Under the pieces are notes generated by a model. The model searched no databases and had not been told where the DNA came from. It saw nothing but the letters and a program-made list of their open reading frames with translations. The translations under genes were made by a program, and so were the position numbers. DNA of 64,000 nucleotides from Pinus tabuliformis (taxonomy: Eukaryota > Streptophyta > Pinopsida > Pinales > Pinaceae), in NCBI GenBank assembly GCA_031772625.1, contig CM062820.1, forward strand, positions 90,380,988 to 90,444,987. Direction: 5' to 3'. Shown here piece after piece: positions 36,000 to 48,497 of this stretch. The stretch's first letter is position 1. Every line of letters begins with the position of its first letter.

Positions 36000-36923
36000 T
36001 GTTGAAAAATGTGTAACTAGGTTCGGTCTTCATAAGTATGAAATGTATTCTTGTAAATATAAAATGAAAAATAAATTATTGTTATTATTGGAGCATGGGT
36101 TTCATGCTCAAGTTATTTTATTTTATAGGTCAAGCATCCATTGAGTGCTTCTAGGGTTTGTCCTAGGTATAAGAGTAATTTTCATATATTGAAGACCTTA
36201 CGGGCACATTGTAAATTGTAAATAAAAAAAATATTTTGTCTTTAAAGTGTCAAAATGCCTCCAAGATCAAGTTGGCCTACATGAAGAGCCACGTCCACAC
36301 TTGAAGAAGCCTCTATATAAGAGGAACTCATCCTCCATTTGGATCACTTACTCACTCATCTATTATGTGAAGAATAAGAAGTCAAGAAGGAAATGTGAAG
36401 AAGTCAAAGTGTTTCTGGGCCTTATATATCTCTCTTGGGAAGATCGAAGTTAGGGTTTCTACGCTAGGATCTATTGTAATCCAATTTTTGAAGCAGAAGA
36501 GAAGGGAAGGCAAGAAAATTCAAGAGGAAGGCTATTAGAGGTAGATCGAACTCTCCTAGAGAAGCAACAATAGTTGCAACAGTTTTTGGGTAGTAGAATT
36601 TCTTATCTACTGGGAGGTCAAAGATATTGCAACAGGAGGTCATGGTAGATATTTTGGAGGGTATTTGTCTGAGTCTCTAGGTCATGGTATTTATTAATTG
36701 AAAGATATAAGAAAAGAAGAAATTTACGGGTTTTCCCCTCAAGAGGAGGGGTTTTGGCCCTCGCTTGCATCCTATATACTATCACTGTTCTTACTATTTT
36801 GGTAGATGTTTGATGCATTGCACGTTGGAATAATAACGAATAAAGCTAATAAGTAAAAGATAACACAAGAAATTATCAAGTTAACAGAATTAACATATTC
36901 CTTGCCCTGTTAAATTCTCAACA
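36000..36923 (+). repeat. 3' LTR of element C (924 bp)
   Basis: TGTTGAAAAATG...AATTCTCAACA, followed by GGTCA. It matches 20802-21680. Confidence 0.9.
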
Positions 36924-37377
36924 GGTCAAACATGGTCAACCTTACTCAAGTATGGTTAACCATGATCAATGATAATGGTCAACCATGATCAACCATAAAC
37001 TACCATAATGTTCAATTAATACCATGGCCAACCAAGCCCATTAAAGATAAACATGATTAGAATGGTTAACCGAGATTAATTATGGTAAACCATTATCAAT
37101 GTGACAACTGATCATTGTCTCAATATGAAAATAAATCATCAGAAACCATACTTCATCATCACATTATGAAAATATTGTGTCAATATGAAAATCAACCATG
37201 GTCAACCATGGTTGCATTGTGTCAAAGATTATCTTAATATGAAAATGAACCATGGATAACCATTGTCAACCGTCATCAACCATGGTCAATCATGGTCGAC
37301 CATGCTCCAATCTCACATTATGACTTAGATTGTCTCAATAAGGAAATCAATCTGTGGTCAACCATGGTCTGATGTCA
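36924..37377. repeat. GGTCAACC tandem array, piece 2
   Basis: The array resumes here with TGGTCAACC repeats. From about 37090 it adds the longer unit containing ATTGTCTCAATATGAAAATC and CACATT(A/G)TGAC. It ends at element B. Confidence 0.85.
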
Positions 37378-38955
37378 TGTATGCATGCGAGTTCAATGAA
37401 TAAAATTAGTGTATGGTTTTTGTACCATGATATTCTAGATACCAGGGGTCCTTACCAAGGCATTGGCCCATAATAATGAGCGTGGCTACGAATATTGATC
37501 CCGTCAAAGATTACCACCAACAGTAATGTAGTTTTGACCCGTGGTATTGGATAAGGGCTAAACTATATAAAGAAGTGAAGATCAAAGGGCTAAGTGTGAA
37601 CGTGAAAGGGTTTTGATGAATAATCCAATCTGAAGTATATTTCCATTGTAAGGGCCATAATTGTCACATTGATATGAAATAATTATGCATCGATGAATAC
37701 AATGATGGATTAGGATCATGAAACCTGAAATGAATATTAATTGTATCATTTGTTCAAGGATTGAATAGATCTAATTATTGATGCATGTTTTTATCTTAGA
37801 TTATTATGATCAGGGTATTTCTGAAGTTCTAAAGAATTGTGCAATTTTAGGTCAAAATTTGCAGATTTATACGCTGGTTGGTTTCAGGAAAAACGCGTCT
37901 CACTTATGAAAAGTCACATATATAAAGTAAGGAGTTTCTATTCACAAGTGACTGATTAACCTGATCAATGCTATTGTTTCTCTCCTGTCTCTCAATGATG
38001 TCCTCATGTTGATCTAGGTTGAGTGATAATGTCTGAAGCAGATCTGATTGAATGATGAAGTTGAATTTGGGTATTAATTCATTGAAGAATGTTAAGATTA
38101 CTTGTTGATTGTGATTGAAGATCAGAGACAATTTATGTGATTGGTTCAGAGTGTTGCAATAGATCTGAGTATGATTCAGTGTTCTTTTCAGAAATTGCAG
38201 TGGTCAAATTTTCATTTTTCAGTATATTAAGATCTATACACGGGTTTCTCTCCAGAAAAGTGTGTATACACGCGGTTTTCCTTAAGTGAAGCAGCGTATA
38301 CATTTTTGCAAATGAATGATCAGGGTTGCAGTTGATTCTGTTTGTTAATACAACATTCTGAGCTTAGTTCTGTGTACTGGTTACAATGATCTAACTGTTC
38401 CAGTTGATTGGTTAAGTTTTGATTATGTATCAGTTGTTTTGGTTTCAGTGATTGGTTGATTTTGTGTGTCAGAGATTGATGATTGTTTTACAGTATGAGT
38501 TGGAGAACGAGTGAAAGTTTTAGCCTTCAGCAGGTGGGTGCCTGCGTAATGGTATATGTCTACACTAGTACAAGAATGTAAGAAGTTTTTTTATATTAAA
38601 AAGTTTTGAGGACTGAGATAACAACAACGGTGGATTTCTCCCACATTGGGTTTCCACCTTAAATCCTGGTGTTCATGTGTGTTTTACTTTATTTTGTTCT
38701 ACACCTTTTTACTACTTATCAAATTCCTGATAAATCTCTTACATTATGGGTTCAAAGTTTAACAGATAAAGAATTAGCTGTTTTTATGAAGTTTATTGGG
38801 CATATGCTAGTTTCTTTTACAATAGTCGTGTATATATGCTAGTTGGGTTCAATCAAGTTGCATATACATTTCAGAAAATAAAAATTATTATTGTGAGTTT
38901 TTAAAATACTCATTCACCACCCCCCCCCACCCCCTTCTCAGTATTTTTCCCAACA
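37378..38955 (+). repeat. 5' LTR of element B, truncated at its start
   Basis: It matches the 3' LTR from about 44961 on and ends TTTTTCCCAACA. The first 210 bp or so of the LTR (TGTTGGCATTATGATG...) are missing. About 160 bp present in the 3' LTR at roughly 46097-46255 are also absent here. A C-rich run lies at 38919-38934. Confidence 0.8.
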
Positions 38956-38956
38956 A

Positions 38957-38970
38957 TTGGTATTAGAGCA
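38957..38970 (+). other. Primer-binding site of element B
   Basis: TTGGTATTAGAGCA begins two bases after the LTR. It has one change from the initiator-Met site TGGTATCAGAGC. Confidence 0.8.
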
Positions 38971-39015
38971 GGTCCTTCGAAAGAAGCTTGATCGTTTGAA
39001 GCAAGATCTCCCAAG

Positions 39016-40905
39016 ATGAGCAATCAAGACAGATCGAAATCTATCAGGCCACCACTCTTCAATGTAAATAATTTTATATATTGGAAGACAAGAAGAAGAT
39101 CCTATATTCAGTCTTTTGGAGTAGATGTTTGGGAAATTGTGGAAGGAGGTCACCAATATCCAGTTGCAGTTCCCATAGATGCAATAGAAAAGAAGATGTA
39201 TGAAACCAATGCCAAAGTTGTCAATGCTTTATTGGGAAGTATGACAAAATCAGAATTTGTCAAAGTTATGCAGCTAAACACAATAAAAGAAATATGGGAC
39301 ACAATCATTCAAAGCTATGAAGGCGATACTAAGGTAAAAAGTGCTAAACTCCAAACTCTTAGAATTCAATATGAAATTCTTAGAATGATTAATGATGAAA
39401 GTATTACTAGTTTCTACGTATAGATGAGATTGTAAATCGCATGAAAAATGTGGGTGAAGAAATAAAAGCCACTACTTTAGTAGAGAAAATCTTAAGATCA
39501 CTAACTCCTAAATTCAAGTCAAAAGTGTCTGCCATTGAAGAGAAGCAGGATCTACAGACTCTTAATGTTGTTCAACTTCATGGGATCCTGACTGCTTTTG
39601 AAATGAGGAAAGGAGGTCCCTTAGAAGTTAGAGAAGCCACATTTAAAGCATCTGCAAAAGGAAAAGAAAAGGAGGAACGCAAGGAATCAAGATACATATC
39701 AAAAGAAGATGAGGTGAACTTTGTAAAGAAACTTCAACTGGGCACCAGAAGATTCAGAGGTAAGCTTCCCTTAAATTTTTGCTTGTGGTACAGTTGGTCA
39801 TTATGCTTCTAAATGTCCTCATAAAGACAACCATGACAAAGGGAAGGATTCTATAAAAGGTAATAGGAGACAGTTTGATAGTAGAAGAAGTTATTATACT
39901 CATGAAGATAGTGATGGCTTGTCAAATAGTGAAGAAGGTGAATCTGATCAAGATCTTAAATTACTCATGGATTTTGAGAAAAATACTAATGAGTCTAATG
40001 ATAAATTTTTGGATGCATTAGAACAAAGGATTTCTTTGAAGAAATCACTAAACTCAAAATTTTCTTGGAAGTAAAGAAAGTAGCCATAGATACTTTGAAG
40101 CATCAACTCATAGAAAAAGAAAAGCATAATGAGAAGTTAGAATGTGAAGTAGTAAGTCTAAGAAAGGAACTTGAGAAAATAAAAACTCTGAATATTAGAT
40201 TTTCTAAAGGATCTTAAACCTTAGATCAAATTATCTAGGTACAACACTTTCCTCTTATGAAGACATGTCTTGGATACGTTGGAGAAAGATCTCAACCAGA
40301 ATATTATTCAGTCACCAATAGAAACTATCTAAATGCAACAAAAACTAATAAGCAAAGCTTCAGTAATGCAGTAATAATTAGCCAGCAAAGCTTCATTAAT
40401 TTAGAAAAACCTAGTCAACAAAACCTAAGTCCTCAACAAAAGAATAAAGACATTCCACAGGTAAATCATGTTCACTCCAATCCACGGATGAACAACAACA
40501 TAAGCACCAATCAAAAGGTAAACAACACCAGAAGATTCTATGGTCACAAAAATTTCTTCTTTAATGGAAAGTGTTTCTCATGTCATAATTTTGGTGATAA
40601 TGCTGCTCAATTTGTTGCATACAAAACTATCATGACTAGAGAAGCAAGAAAACAAAGGAATGAGACAGGAGTCAAGAAGAACTCTTATAATATCTTCTCA
40701 CCTTTTATAGATGAAATTGAATGCTCAGTTTGCAATAAATTTGGACAGGAAAATCATGAATGCATGAGAAACTTACAACCAACATCTCAAAAGGAGGAAC
40801 TATCAACAAGTTCCAAGGTATGGAAAAGGAAGGAGTTACAGTTTCAAAGCTGTGGCATAGCATTGTTTGCAGAAGGACAAGAAAATCAATGGTACATTGA
40901 TAGAT
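39016..40905 (+). pseudogene. gag of element B
   Basis: The ATG at 39016 starts MSNQDRSKSIRPPLFNVNNF, a typical copia gag N-terminus with YWKTRRRSYIQSF. One frame runs to 39423 and the next from 39441 to about 39770. Three CCHC-like boxes follow, all damaged. The first is I/FACGTVGHYASKC with its first Cys replaced by Ile (about 39777-39815). The second is CFSCHNFGDNAAQF (about 40574). The third is CSVCNKFGQENHEC (about 40723). The last two lack the zinc-binding His. A Lys/Glu-rich coiled-coil segment lies between the first and second. Confidence 0.75.
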
Positions 40906-43900
40906 GATGCTTAAAACACATGACAGGTGATAAGGATAAAATTATTTCATACAATGCTTCAGAGAAAGAAAATAATGTCACTTTTGGAAATGACTCACCT
41001 GTTGTCATTAAAGGTAATGGTTCTGTTTTTCTAAAAGAAAAAGTTAAAGCTGGTAATGTTATGTATGTTGATGGATTAAAGCATAACTTGTTGAGTGTTA
41101 GCCAAATTTGTGATCAAGGAAATGAGGTTGTATTCCAATCACAAGAATGTGTAGTTCGTGAACTTAACACATGAAAGTCCATAATAAAAGGAACAAGAAC
41201 TTCGACCAATCTATATATATTGAAAGGTGGCCAAGAACAATGTTACCTAGGGAAGGCAGAAGAAAACTGGTTATGGAACAGAAGGTTGGGACATCTAAGC
41301 TTCTCTCAAATAAGCAAATCAAGCAGGCTCAAAGCTGTTTGTGATCTACCTTACATCACCATACCAGAAAGTACCATATGTAAGTCATGCCAATTCAGTA
41401 AGCAAACCAGAGTTCAATTCAATGGCAAAGAAGGATTAGCAAGTAAGACTCTTGAACTTATACATACTGATTTGTGTGGACCAGTAAGGAAAAAGTCACC
41501 TCATGGAGAACAATACTATATCTTATTCATTGATGATTTTTCTAGAATGTGCTAGATCAGTCTTTTGAAACACAAAGATGAAGCACTAGATAAATTTAAA
41601 GTTTTCAAGGCATTAGTTGAAAATGAATTAGATCTAAAAATCAAATTTCTTAGATCTGACCGAGGAGGAGAGTACATATCATATGAATTCTTTGATTTCT
41701 GTTAACAACATGGCATAAAAGACAATTTTATGTAGCTAAAAATCCTCAACAAAATTGCATGGTAGAAAGAATCAACAAAGTTGTTCAACAAATGGATCGT
41801 GCTATGCTTGATGAGGATGGGACTCCTAAAACCTTCTGGGGTGAAGTTGCAGATACTGCAGTAAATATTCTCAACAAGGCTCATGTTCGTGTGAATAGTG
41901 ATAAAACTCCATATGAACTTTGGTATGGTAAGCCTCCCATTGTACAACATTTTAGAGTTTTTGGAAGCAAATGTTTCATAAAAATAATGATGTAAAACTT
42001 GGTAAGTTTGAAGCAAGAGAAGATAAAGGAATACCTCTTGGTTACTCATCTAGAAGTAAAGGATACAAATGTTACAATAAGAGACTTCGGAAAATTGTTG
42101 AGTGCATTGATGTTGTGATTGATGAAGCATGCACAGGGCCTAAAAAGGTACCATCAAAAAAAGAGGATGATGATGATGAATTCTTTCCCACATCAAATCG
42201 TAATGATATAGAAGAAGAAACTAATGAAGCAATAGAAGAAGATACATCAGACAAAGAAAAGGCTCCATCCAGGTATGTTCAAAAGAACCATATAGAAACT
42301 CAAATTCTAGGAGAAAAGGAATATGGGGTACAAACAAGAAGAACACTTGTAGGATCTTCTAGTTATTTAGCTTTATTATCCACCATTGAACCACAAAATG
42401 TAAATCAAGCTAGTAAAGATGAATGTTGGGTTAAGGCCATGAATGAAGAACTTGATCAAATTGAAAAGAATGATACTTGGGAATTGGTTCCAAGGCCTCA
42501 TGATAAAAATGTTATAGGGACAAAATGGATATTTAAAAATAAGTTGAATGAAAATGGAGAGGTCATTCAGAACAAACCTAGACTTGTTTGTAAAGGTTAT
42601 GCTCAACAAGAAGGTATAGAATTTGAAGAAACATTTGCACCAATAGCCAGACTTAAAGCCATAAGAATGTTTCTTGCATTTTCAATTTTTCAAAATTTCA
42701 AAGTTTATCAAATGGATGTAAAATATGCTTTTCTTAATGGATATTTAGAAGAAGAAGTATATATTGAACAACCAGAAGGATTCATTTTGGGGAATGATGA
42801 AAACCTTGTATGCAAACTCAAAAAGGCTTTATATTGGCTAAAACCAGCTCCACAAGCATGGTATTATCATCTTGAAAAATATCTTCAACAACAAGGTTTC
42901 ACAAAAGGATCCTCAGACAATGACTTGTACACAAAAAATGAAGGTGATAAACCGCTAATTATTGTTGTTCATGTTAATGATATCATCTTTGGAAGTAATG
43001 AAGAATCTATGAGTCAAAACTTTACTTCTGTTATGCAACAAGAATTTGAAATATCTTTACTTGGGGAACTAACCTATTTTCTTTGTCTACAAGTGCAATA
43101 AGAAAAAGATGGCATCTTTCTCTCACAAACAAAAGATCTCAAGCAAATTCTGAAGAAGTATGGGATGGAAGAATGAAAACTTGTATGTACTCCCATGCTA
43201 ACAAGATGAAGCCTCAGTTCTAATCATGATTCTCCTACTGTAAACCAACCAGAGTACAGGTATATGATTGGAAGTCTACTATATCTAACAGGTACAAAAC
43301 CAGATATCATGCATGCAGTTAGGATTGTTGAACGTTTCCAAGCCAATCCAACGAAATCACATCTTCAGGAAGTAAATAGAATATTTAAATATCTTCAAGG
43401 AACGCAAGACTTTGGTATATGGTATCATAAATATGCAAATCTTACCCTTCATGCATACACAAATGCGGATTGGTCTGGAAATGTTGATGACCAGAAAAGC
43501 ACTAGTGGAGGTGCATTCTACATGGGGCCCCGATTGGTATCTTGGTTCAACAAGAAAAAAAGTTCCATTGCCTTATCTACAACAGAAGTAGAATATGTAG
43601 CTGCTGCATCTTGTTGCACACAACTTCTCTGGATGATGCAAACATTATAGGATATACAAATCAAATGTTCTCCACCCATCTCAATCCTATGTGATAATAC
43701 AAGTGCTGTTAGTATTTCGAAAAATCTTGTTATACACTCCAAGACAAAGCATATTCCTATTAAGTATCACTTTCTATGAGAACAAGTGCTTGAGAAAAAA
43801 GGTTAAATTGGAGTATGTTCCCTCCAAAGAACAAGTTGCTGATATATTTAATAAACCTCTTCCTAGAGAATCGTTTGAATATCTCAGAAAGAAACTAGGA

Positions 43901-43926
43901 GTTGTCTCTATTTCACTCTGCTGTTA
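40870..43926 (+). pseudogene. pol of element B, active sites destroyed
   Basis: The protease site reads WYID-R-stop-C-LKHMTGD (40890-40923) where D-S-G-C-S-K-H-M-T-G-D is normal. GAG-pre-integrase (WLWNRRLGHLSFSQI, near 41269) and integrase (LELIHTDLCGPV, FLRSDRGGEY, then MVERINK) follow. The longest open piece, 41971-43101, holds the acidic linker and RT ([26 protein letters not shown]). The catalytic YVDD has become HVND (42970-42981). RNase H (IALSTTEVEYVAAASCC) ends near 43926 with a Leu-rich KKLGVVS tail. At least six stops and shifts are present. Confidence 0.85.
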
Positions 43927-44751
43927 AATCAATCTGCTTGGTCTACATGTGAAAATTCAGAAGGTTGTTGGCTATACGCAAGTTGCATGATGTATAGTTG
44001 CGTATATACACACATTTCTTTGTCGAAAGTAGCGTATATTTTTCTATGATAGAAAAACAGTGGGATGAACTCAAGATTAGCCTCTGACATGCTTCTGATA
44101 GCTATGATTTGATTTTTATTGGTCTGGTGTTGATGGGTATAGTTTGTTGATATGGTATTGAGTTATGTTTTTCTCATTGATATTTCTCTAATTGATGAAG
44201 ATGCTTTGATGAATGTGTTGTTGAAAATGAACATGTAGCATAGGTTCAGGGGAAGCAGTAGCCTTGCAGAATATAATGCATTGTTGGCATTATGGTTGTT
44301 GAATTATGCTATTTTTAAGATCTTTTGGTCTTTAAATGTCATGTATATCATTTGATGTAAAGGTCATGTAAAGACATATGATGTAATAATTGTCATATTC
44401 AATCATGTATGGACTTTTGAGATCATGTCAAATATGTAATCCCACTTGGTTGGGTGATTGATGTAAGTATGGGTCCTAGGTGATAGGAAGGTCATAGCCA
44501 TAGAGTCATATAAATCATTTTACATCTGTTAGAGATTTCAGCATGTGCTCAGGGGGATCATTAATTAGAGAATTCAACATGTTCTTAGGGGGTTGGTCAT
44601 CCCTTTGCCCTTGGTGTCAAAGGGGGAGAGTAGCTTGGTGTTTGGAGATTATATTGATGTTTTTGAATAGCTTGGTGCTTGGCTTGATGTTATTTACAGG
44701 TTGTGGGGACCAAACACTAAAGTGGTTGCCATCAATTCCAAAGGGGGAGAT
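43927..44751 (+). other. 3' spacer of element B with several polypurine tracts
   Basis: No open frame of note is present. Purine tracts occur as CAGGGGGATC (about 44549), TTAGGGGGTTGG (about 44586), AAAGGGGGAGAG (about 44619) and AAAGGGGGAGA (44740-44750). The last abuts the 3' LTR and is the likely functional one. Confidence 0.7.
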
Positions 44752-46695
44752 TGTTGGCATTATGATGCATGTGTTGTCCTTGATGACAATTCACTTGTAA
44801 CAGAATTCATAGGTCGGTTCAGAGGTAAAAAAATGAATACAACATAATACCATAATGAATACAGATGTGATAGAATGCATGACAGTTCAGAAGATTCAGT
44901 TCAGAGAAATGATAAAGTTGGAAGTTCAAAATCTATATGCTGGTTCTGTTAAGCCAAGTCGCATATGCATGCGGGTTCAGTGAATAAAAGTAGCGTATGG
45001 TTTTTGTATCATGGTATTCTAAATACTAGGGTTCCTTACCAAGGTATTGGCCCATAGTAATGAGCGCGACAACAAATATTGATCCTATCAAAGATTACCA
45101 CTGACACTAATGTTGTTTTGACATGTGGTATTGGATAAGGGATAAAATATATAAAGAAGTGAAGATCAAAGGGCTAAGTGTGAAAGTGAAAGGTTTTTGA
45201 TGAATACTTCAATCTGAAGTATATTTGCATTGTAAGGGCCATAATTGTCACATTGATCTGAAATAATTATGTGTCGATGAATACAATGATGGATCAAGAT
45301 CATGAGACCTGAAATGACTGTTCATTGTATGATCTGTTCAAGGATTGACTGGATCTAAGTATTGATGCATGTTTTTATCTTTGATTATTATGATCCAGGT
45401 ATTTCTGAATTTCTGAAGAGCTGCGCAATTTTAGGTCAAAACTTGCAGGGCTATACACTGGTTGGTTTCAGGAAAAGAACATATACATGGGGGTTCACTT
45501 ATGCAAAGTCGTGTATATAAAGTAAGGAATTTCTATTCATAAATGACTAGTCAACCTGATCAGTGCTATTGTTTCTTTGTTGTCTATCAATGTTGTCCTC
45601 ATGTTGATCTGTGTTGAGTGATAATGTCTGACGTATATATGATTGAATGATGAAGTTGAATGTGGGTATTAATTGATTGAATAATGTTATGATTACTTGC
45701 TAATTGTGATTGAAGATTAGAGATAGTTTCTGTTATTGGTTCATAGTGTTGCAGTAGATTTGAGTGTGATTCAATGTTCTTTTAAGAAATTGCAATGGCC
45801 AAATTTTCAGTTTTCAGTATATTAAGATCTATACGCGGGTTTCTCTCTAAAAAAATTGCATATGCGCACGAGTTTCCTTAAGTGAAGTAGCATATACATT
45901 TTGGAAAATGAATGATCAGGCTTGCAGTTGATTCTTTATGTTGATGCAGCATTCTGAGCTCATTTCTGTGTACTGGTTATAGTGATATGACTGTTTCAAT
46001 TGATTGGTTAAGTTTTGGTTATGTATTAGTTGTTTGGGTTTCAGTGATTGGTTGATTCTGTGTGTCAGAGATTGATGATTGATTTACAGTGATGATTGAG
46101 CATAAGTGTTGGTATTGGATCCAGTCTGAAAATTTGATGAAACGTGGTCCATGGATGTTGTTGAGGGTTGGAGCCTTTAGTGAGGAAGTCGAAGCTTCGT
46201 GCCAGTAGTAGCTGGTGATCAGATTAGGGGGTTGGAGCTCCCTTCCAGTAGGAGCTGGAGAATGAGTGAAGGTTGTAGCATTCAACAGGTGGGTGCCTGC
46301 GTACTGGTATGAGTCCATACTAGTACATGAATGTAATAAGTTTTTAATATTAATAAGTTTTGGAGACTGAGACAACAACAACAATGGTTTTCTCCCACAT
46401 TGGGTTTCCACCTTAAATCCTGGTGTTCATGTGTGTTTTACTTTATTCTGTTCTGCACATGTTTACTACTTATCAAATGCTTAATAAATCTCTTACATTC
46501 TGGTACAAAGTTTAATAGATAAAGAATTAGTTGGTTTACAAATTTTACTGGGCATACACTAGTTTCCTTTAAAACAGTTACATATATATGCTAGTTGGGT
46601 TCAGTCAAGTCGTGTATAGATTTCAGAAAAGAAAAATTATTATTGTGAGTTTTTAAAATACGGATTCACTGCCCCCCTGAGTATTTTTCCCAACA
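44752..46695 (+). repeat. 3' LTR of element B (1944 bp)
   Basis: TGTTGGCATTATGATG...TTTTTCCCAACA, directly after the polypurine tract. It is complete at both ends. Confidence 0.9.
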
Positions 46696-47730
46696 TGAAT
46701 GTCGCATTGTGACAATGATTGTCTCAATATGAAAACCAACCAAATTCAACCATGGTCCAACATCGCATTGTGACAAAGATTGTCTCAATATGAAAATCAA
46801 TCATGGTCAAACATGGTCAACCATGGCCCAACATCACATTGTGACATGGATTGTCTTAATCATTGCCAACCATGGTCCAATGTCACATTGTGACGAATAT
46901 TGTCTCAATATGAGAATAAACCATGGTTAATCATCATTCAATGTCACGTTGCAACAAATATTCTCTCGATTTGAAAATCAATCATGGTTAAGCATTCTCA
47001 ACCATAGTCCAACACCACATTGTGACAAGTATTGTCTTAATATGAAAATCAGCCATGGTCGACTGTGTTTATTCTAGTGTTTATAATATTTATATTAAGG
47101 TTTATATACCTTGGGTTTAATATTATTGAATCATGGTCAACCATGTTTTATAAAATCAATCGTGGTCAACCTTGATTAGTCATGGTCAACAATGGTCCAA
47201 TGTTGGATTGTGACAAATATTGTCTCAATATGAAAATCAATCATTGTCTCAACCATGGTTTAACGTTGCATTATGATAAAGATTGTCTCAATATGATAAT
47301 CATGGTCAATCATGGTTAACCTTGGTCAACCATGGTTAACCATGTTTTATAAAACCAAACATGGTCATCCATAGTTAGTGATGGTCAACCGTGGTCGAAT
47401 GTCACATTGTGAAAAAGATTGTCTTGATATGAAAATCAACCATGGTTAAGCATGGTCAACCATGCTCCAACGACACATTGTGACAAGGATTGTCTCAATA
47501 TGAAAATCAACCATGGTCAACCATGTTTGTTTTAGTGTTTATAATATTTATCTTAAGGTTTATAATATTGGTTCCTTGGGTTTAATATTATTCCCTTGCG
47601 GTTTTAGTATTATTCCCTTGGGTTTATAATATTAATCCCTTGAATTTATTAATCTAAGGGTATAACCATAGTCGAACATGGTCCAAAGACACATTGCGAC
47701 AAAGATTGTCTCATTACGAAAATCAACCAT
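46696..47730. repeat. GGTCAACC/CACATTGTGAC tandem array, piece 3
   Basis: Units of about 50-72 bp contain CATTGTGACAAAGATTGTCT, then CAATATGAAAATCAACCATG and GTCAACCATGGTCCAA. CATTGTGAC starts at 46704, 46765 and 46837. A variant with TTTATAATATTTAT and CCTTGGGTTTAATATT appears at about 47070-47135 and 47530-47650. The array fades near 47730. Confidence 0.85.
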
Positions 47731-48497
47731 ATTTATTTAAGAGTTTACAATATGTATCTTAAAATTTAGTTATTACACGAATTAATTAATAACAAATGAA
47801 ATAAAAAAAAATTATGTAATTAATTAAAAATATTTAATTAATTTGCAATATTTGTATTAATAAAACATTATAAATAATAATAATAAGAAAAAGTTAATTA
47901 TTATAATGATTTATTAATTAATTATGAATAAATTTATTATTAACAATGAATGAATCAATGAAATGGACGGAGGAAGTTTAATCATCTTCCATTGACATAA
48001 ATAATGCCTGTTTGGTCTTATGAACTTTGTCTCCATATATTTATTTGTTCCCCTGCTTCAAGGGTGAGATACGAACACCCATCATCATGGATTTGTATGA
48101 AATGTGTCACAGGTGGGAAATAAATGTACGTATAAAGACAACATTGGAAGAAATGATTTAAAATAAAATGTGAGTTGGTTCCTGATTTTTTTAAGTGAGC
48201 TTTTCCTTAAATCTTTGGGAAAATTAAAAGGATATTTATGATTTTTTTTGGTGCATTGTTATGAATCAAAGCAGAAAATTGATTTTATATATCAAACGTC
48301 CTATGAATATTTAGACTTATCACTTTTATGAATTTAAATGTAAACATTGTTTTGTAATACAAGGTCATGATTTAAATTTAATTTTTCTTTTTTCCTTTTG
48401 TTTTCTATTTTAAATGTAATTTAAAATAATAATAATTTTAATGTTAGAACATAATTCTTTAATTGTTTGATCTGCTCAATAATTCTTCTTTGCACAG
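47731..48497. other. AT-rich DNA
   Basis: This is AAT- and TTAATTAAT-rich, with no recognised gene. A pyrimidine-rich stretch at its right end leads into an exon-like segment. Confidence 0.4.

Larger units (their letters stand above)
20802..36923 (+). mobile_element. Ty1/copia retrotransposon C, carrying nested insertions
   Basis: The 5' LTR (20802-21680 plus its last bases at 32403-32414) and the 3' LTR (36000-36923) match from T(A/G)TTGAAAAATGTGTAAC to AATTCTCAACA. They differ at roughly one base in ten over the first 240 bases by my hand count. GGTCA flanks both sides (20797-20801 and 36924-36928), as a 5-bp target duplication would. Because GGTCA is itself the array motif, that match is weaker evidence than usual. 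The element's own interior is 32415-35999, and gag is nearly all missing. About 10.7 kb of foreign DNA (21681-32403) sits near the end of its 5' LTR. Confidence 0.85.
37378..46695 (+). mobile_element. Sirevirus-like Ty1/copia retrotransposon B
   Basis: Long LTRs (37378-38955, lacking about the first 210 bp, and 44752-46695) flank a PBS, gag, pol and a spacer of about 820 bp with several AGGGGGA-type purine tracts before the 3' LTR. Long LTRs, extra CCHC boxes and multiple purine tracts are features of Sirevirus-type copia elements. The element splits the tandem array: array sequence ends at 37377 and restarts at 46696. Because the 5' LTR start is lost, the target duplication cannot be read. 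It is inactive, as the protease and RT sites are damaged. Confidence 0.8.

Noticed and set aside
37378..46695. Target-site duplication of element B
   Set aside because: The 5' LTR start is deleted, and ATGTC-containing array sequence on both sides is expected from the satellite itself.
46696..47730. CRISPR-like array of regularly spaced repeats
   Set aside because: The DNA is plant nuclear, unit length varies, and spacers are themselves related. This is a satellite.
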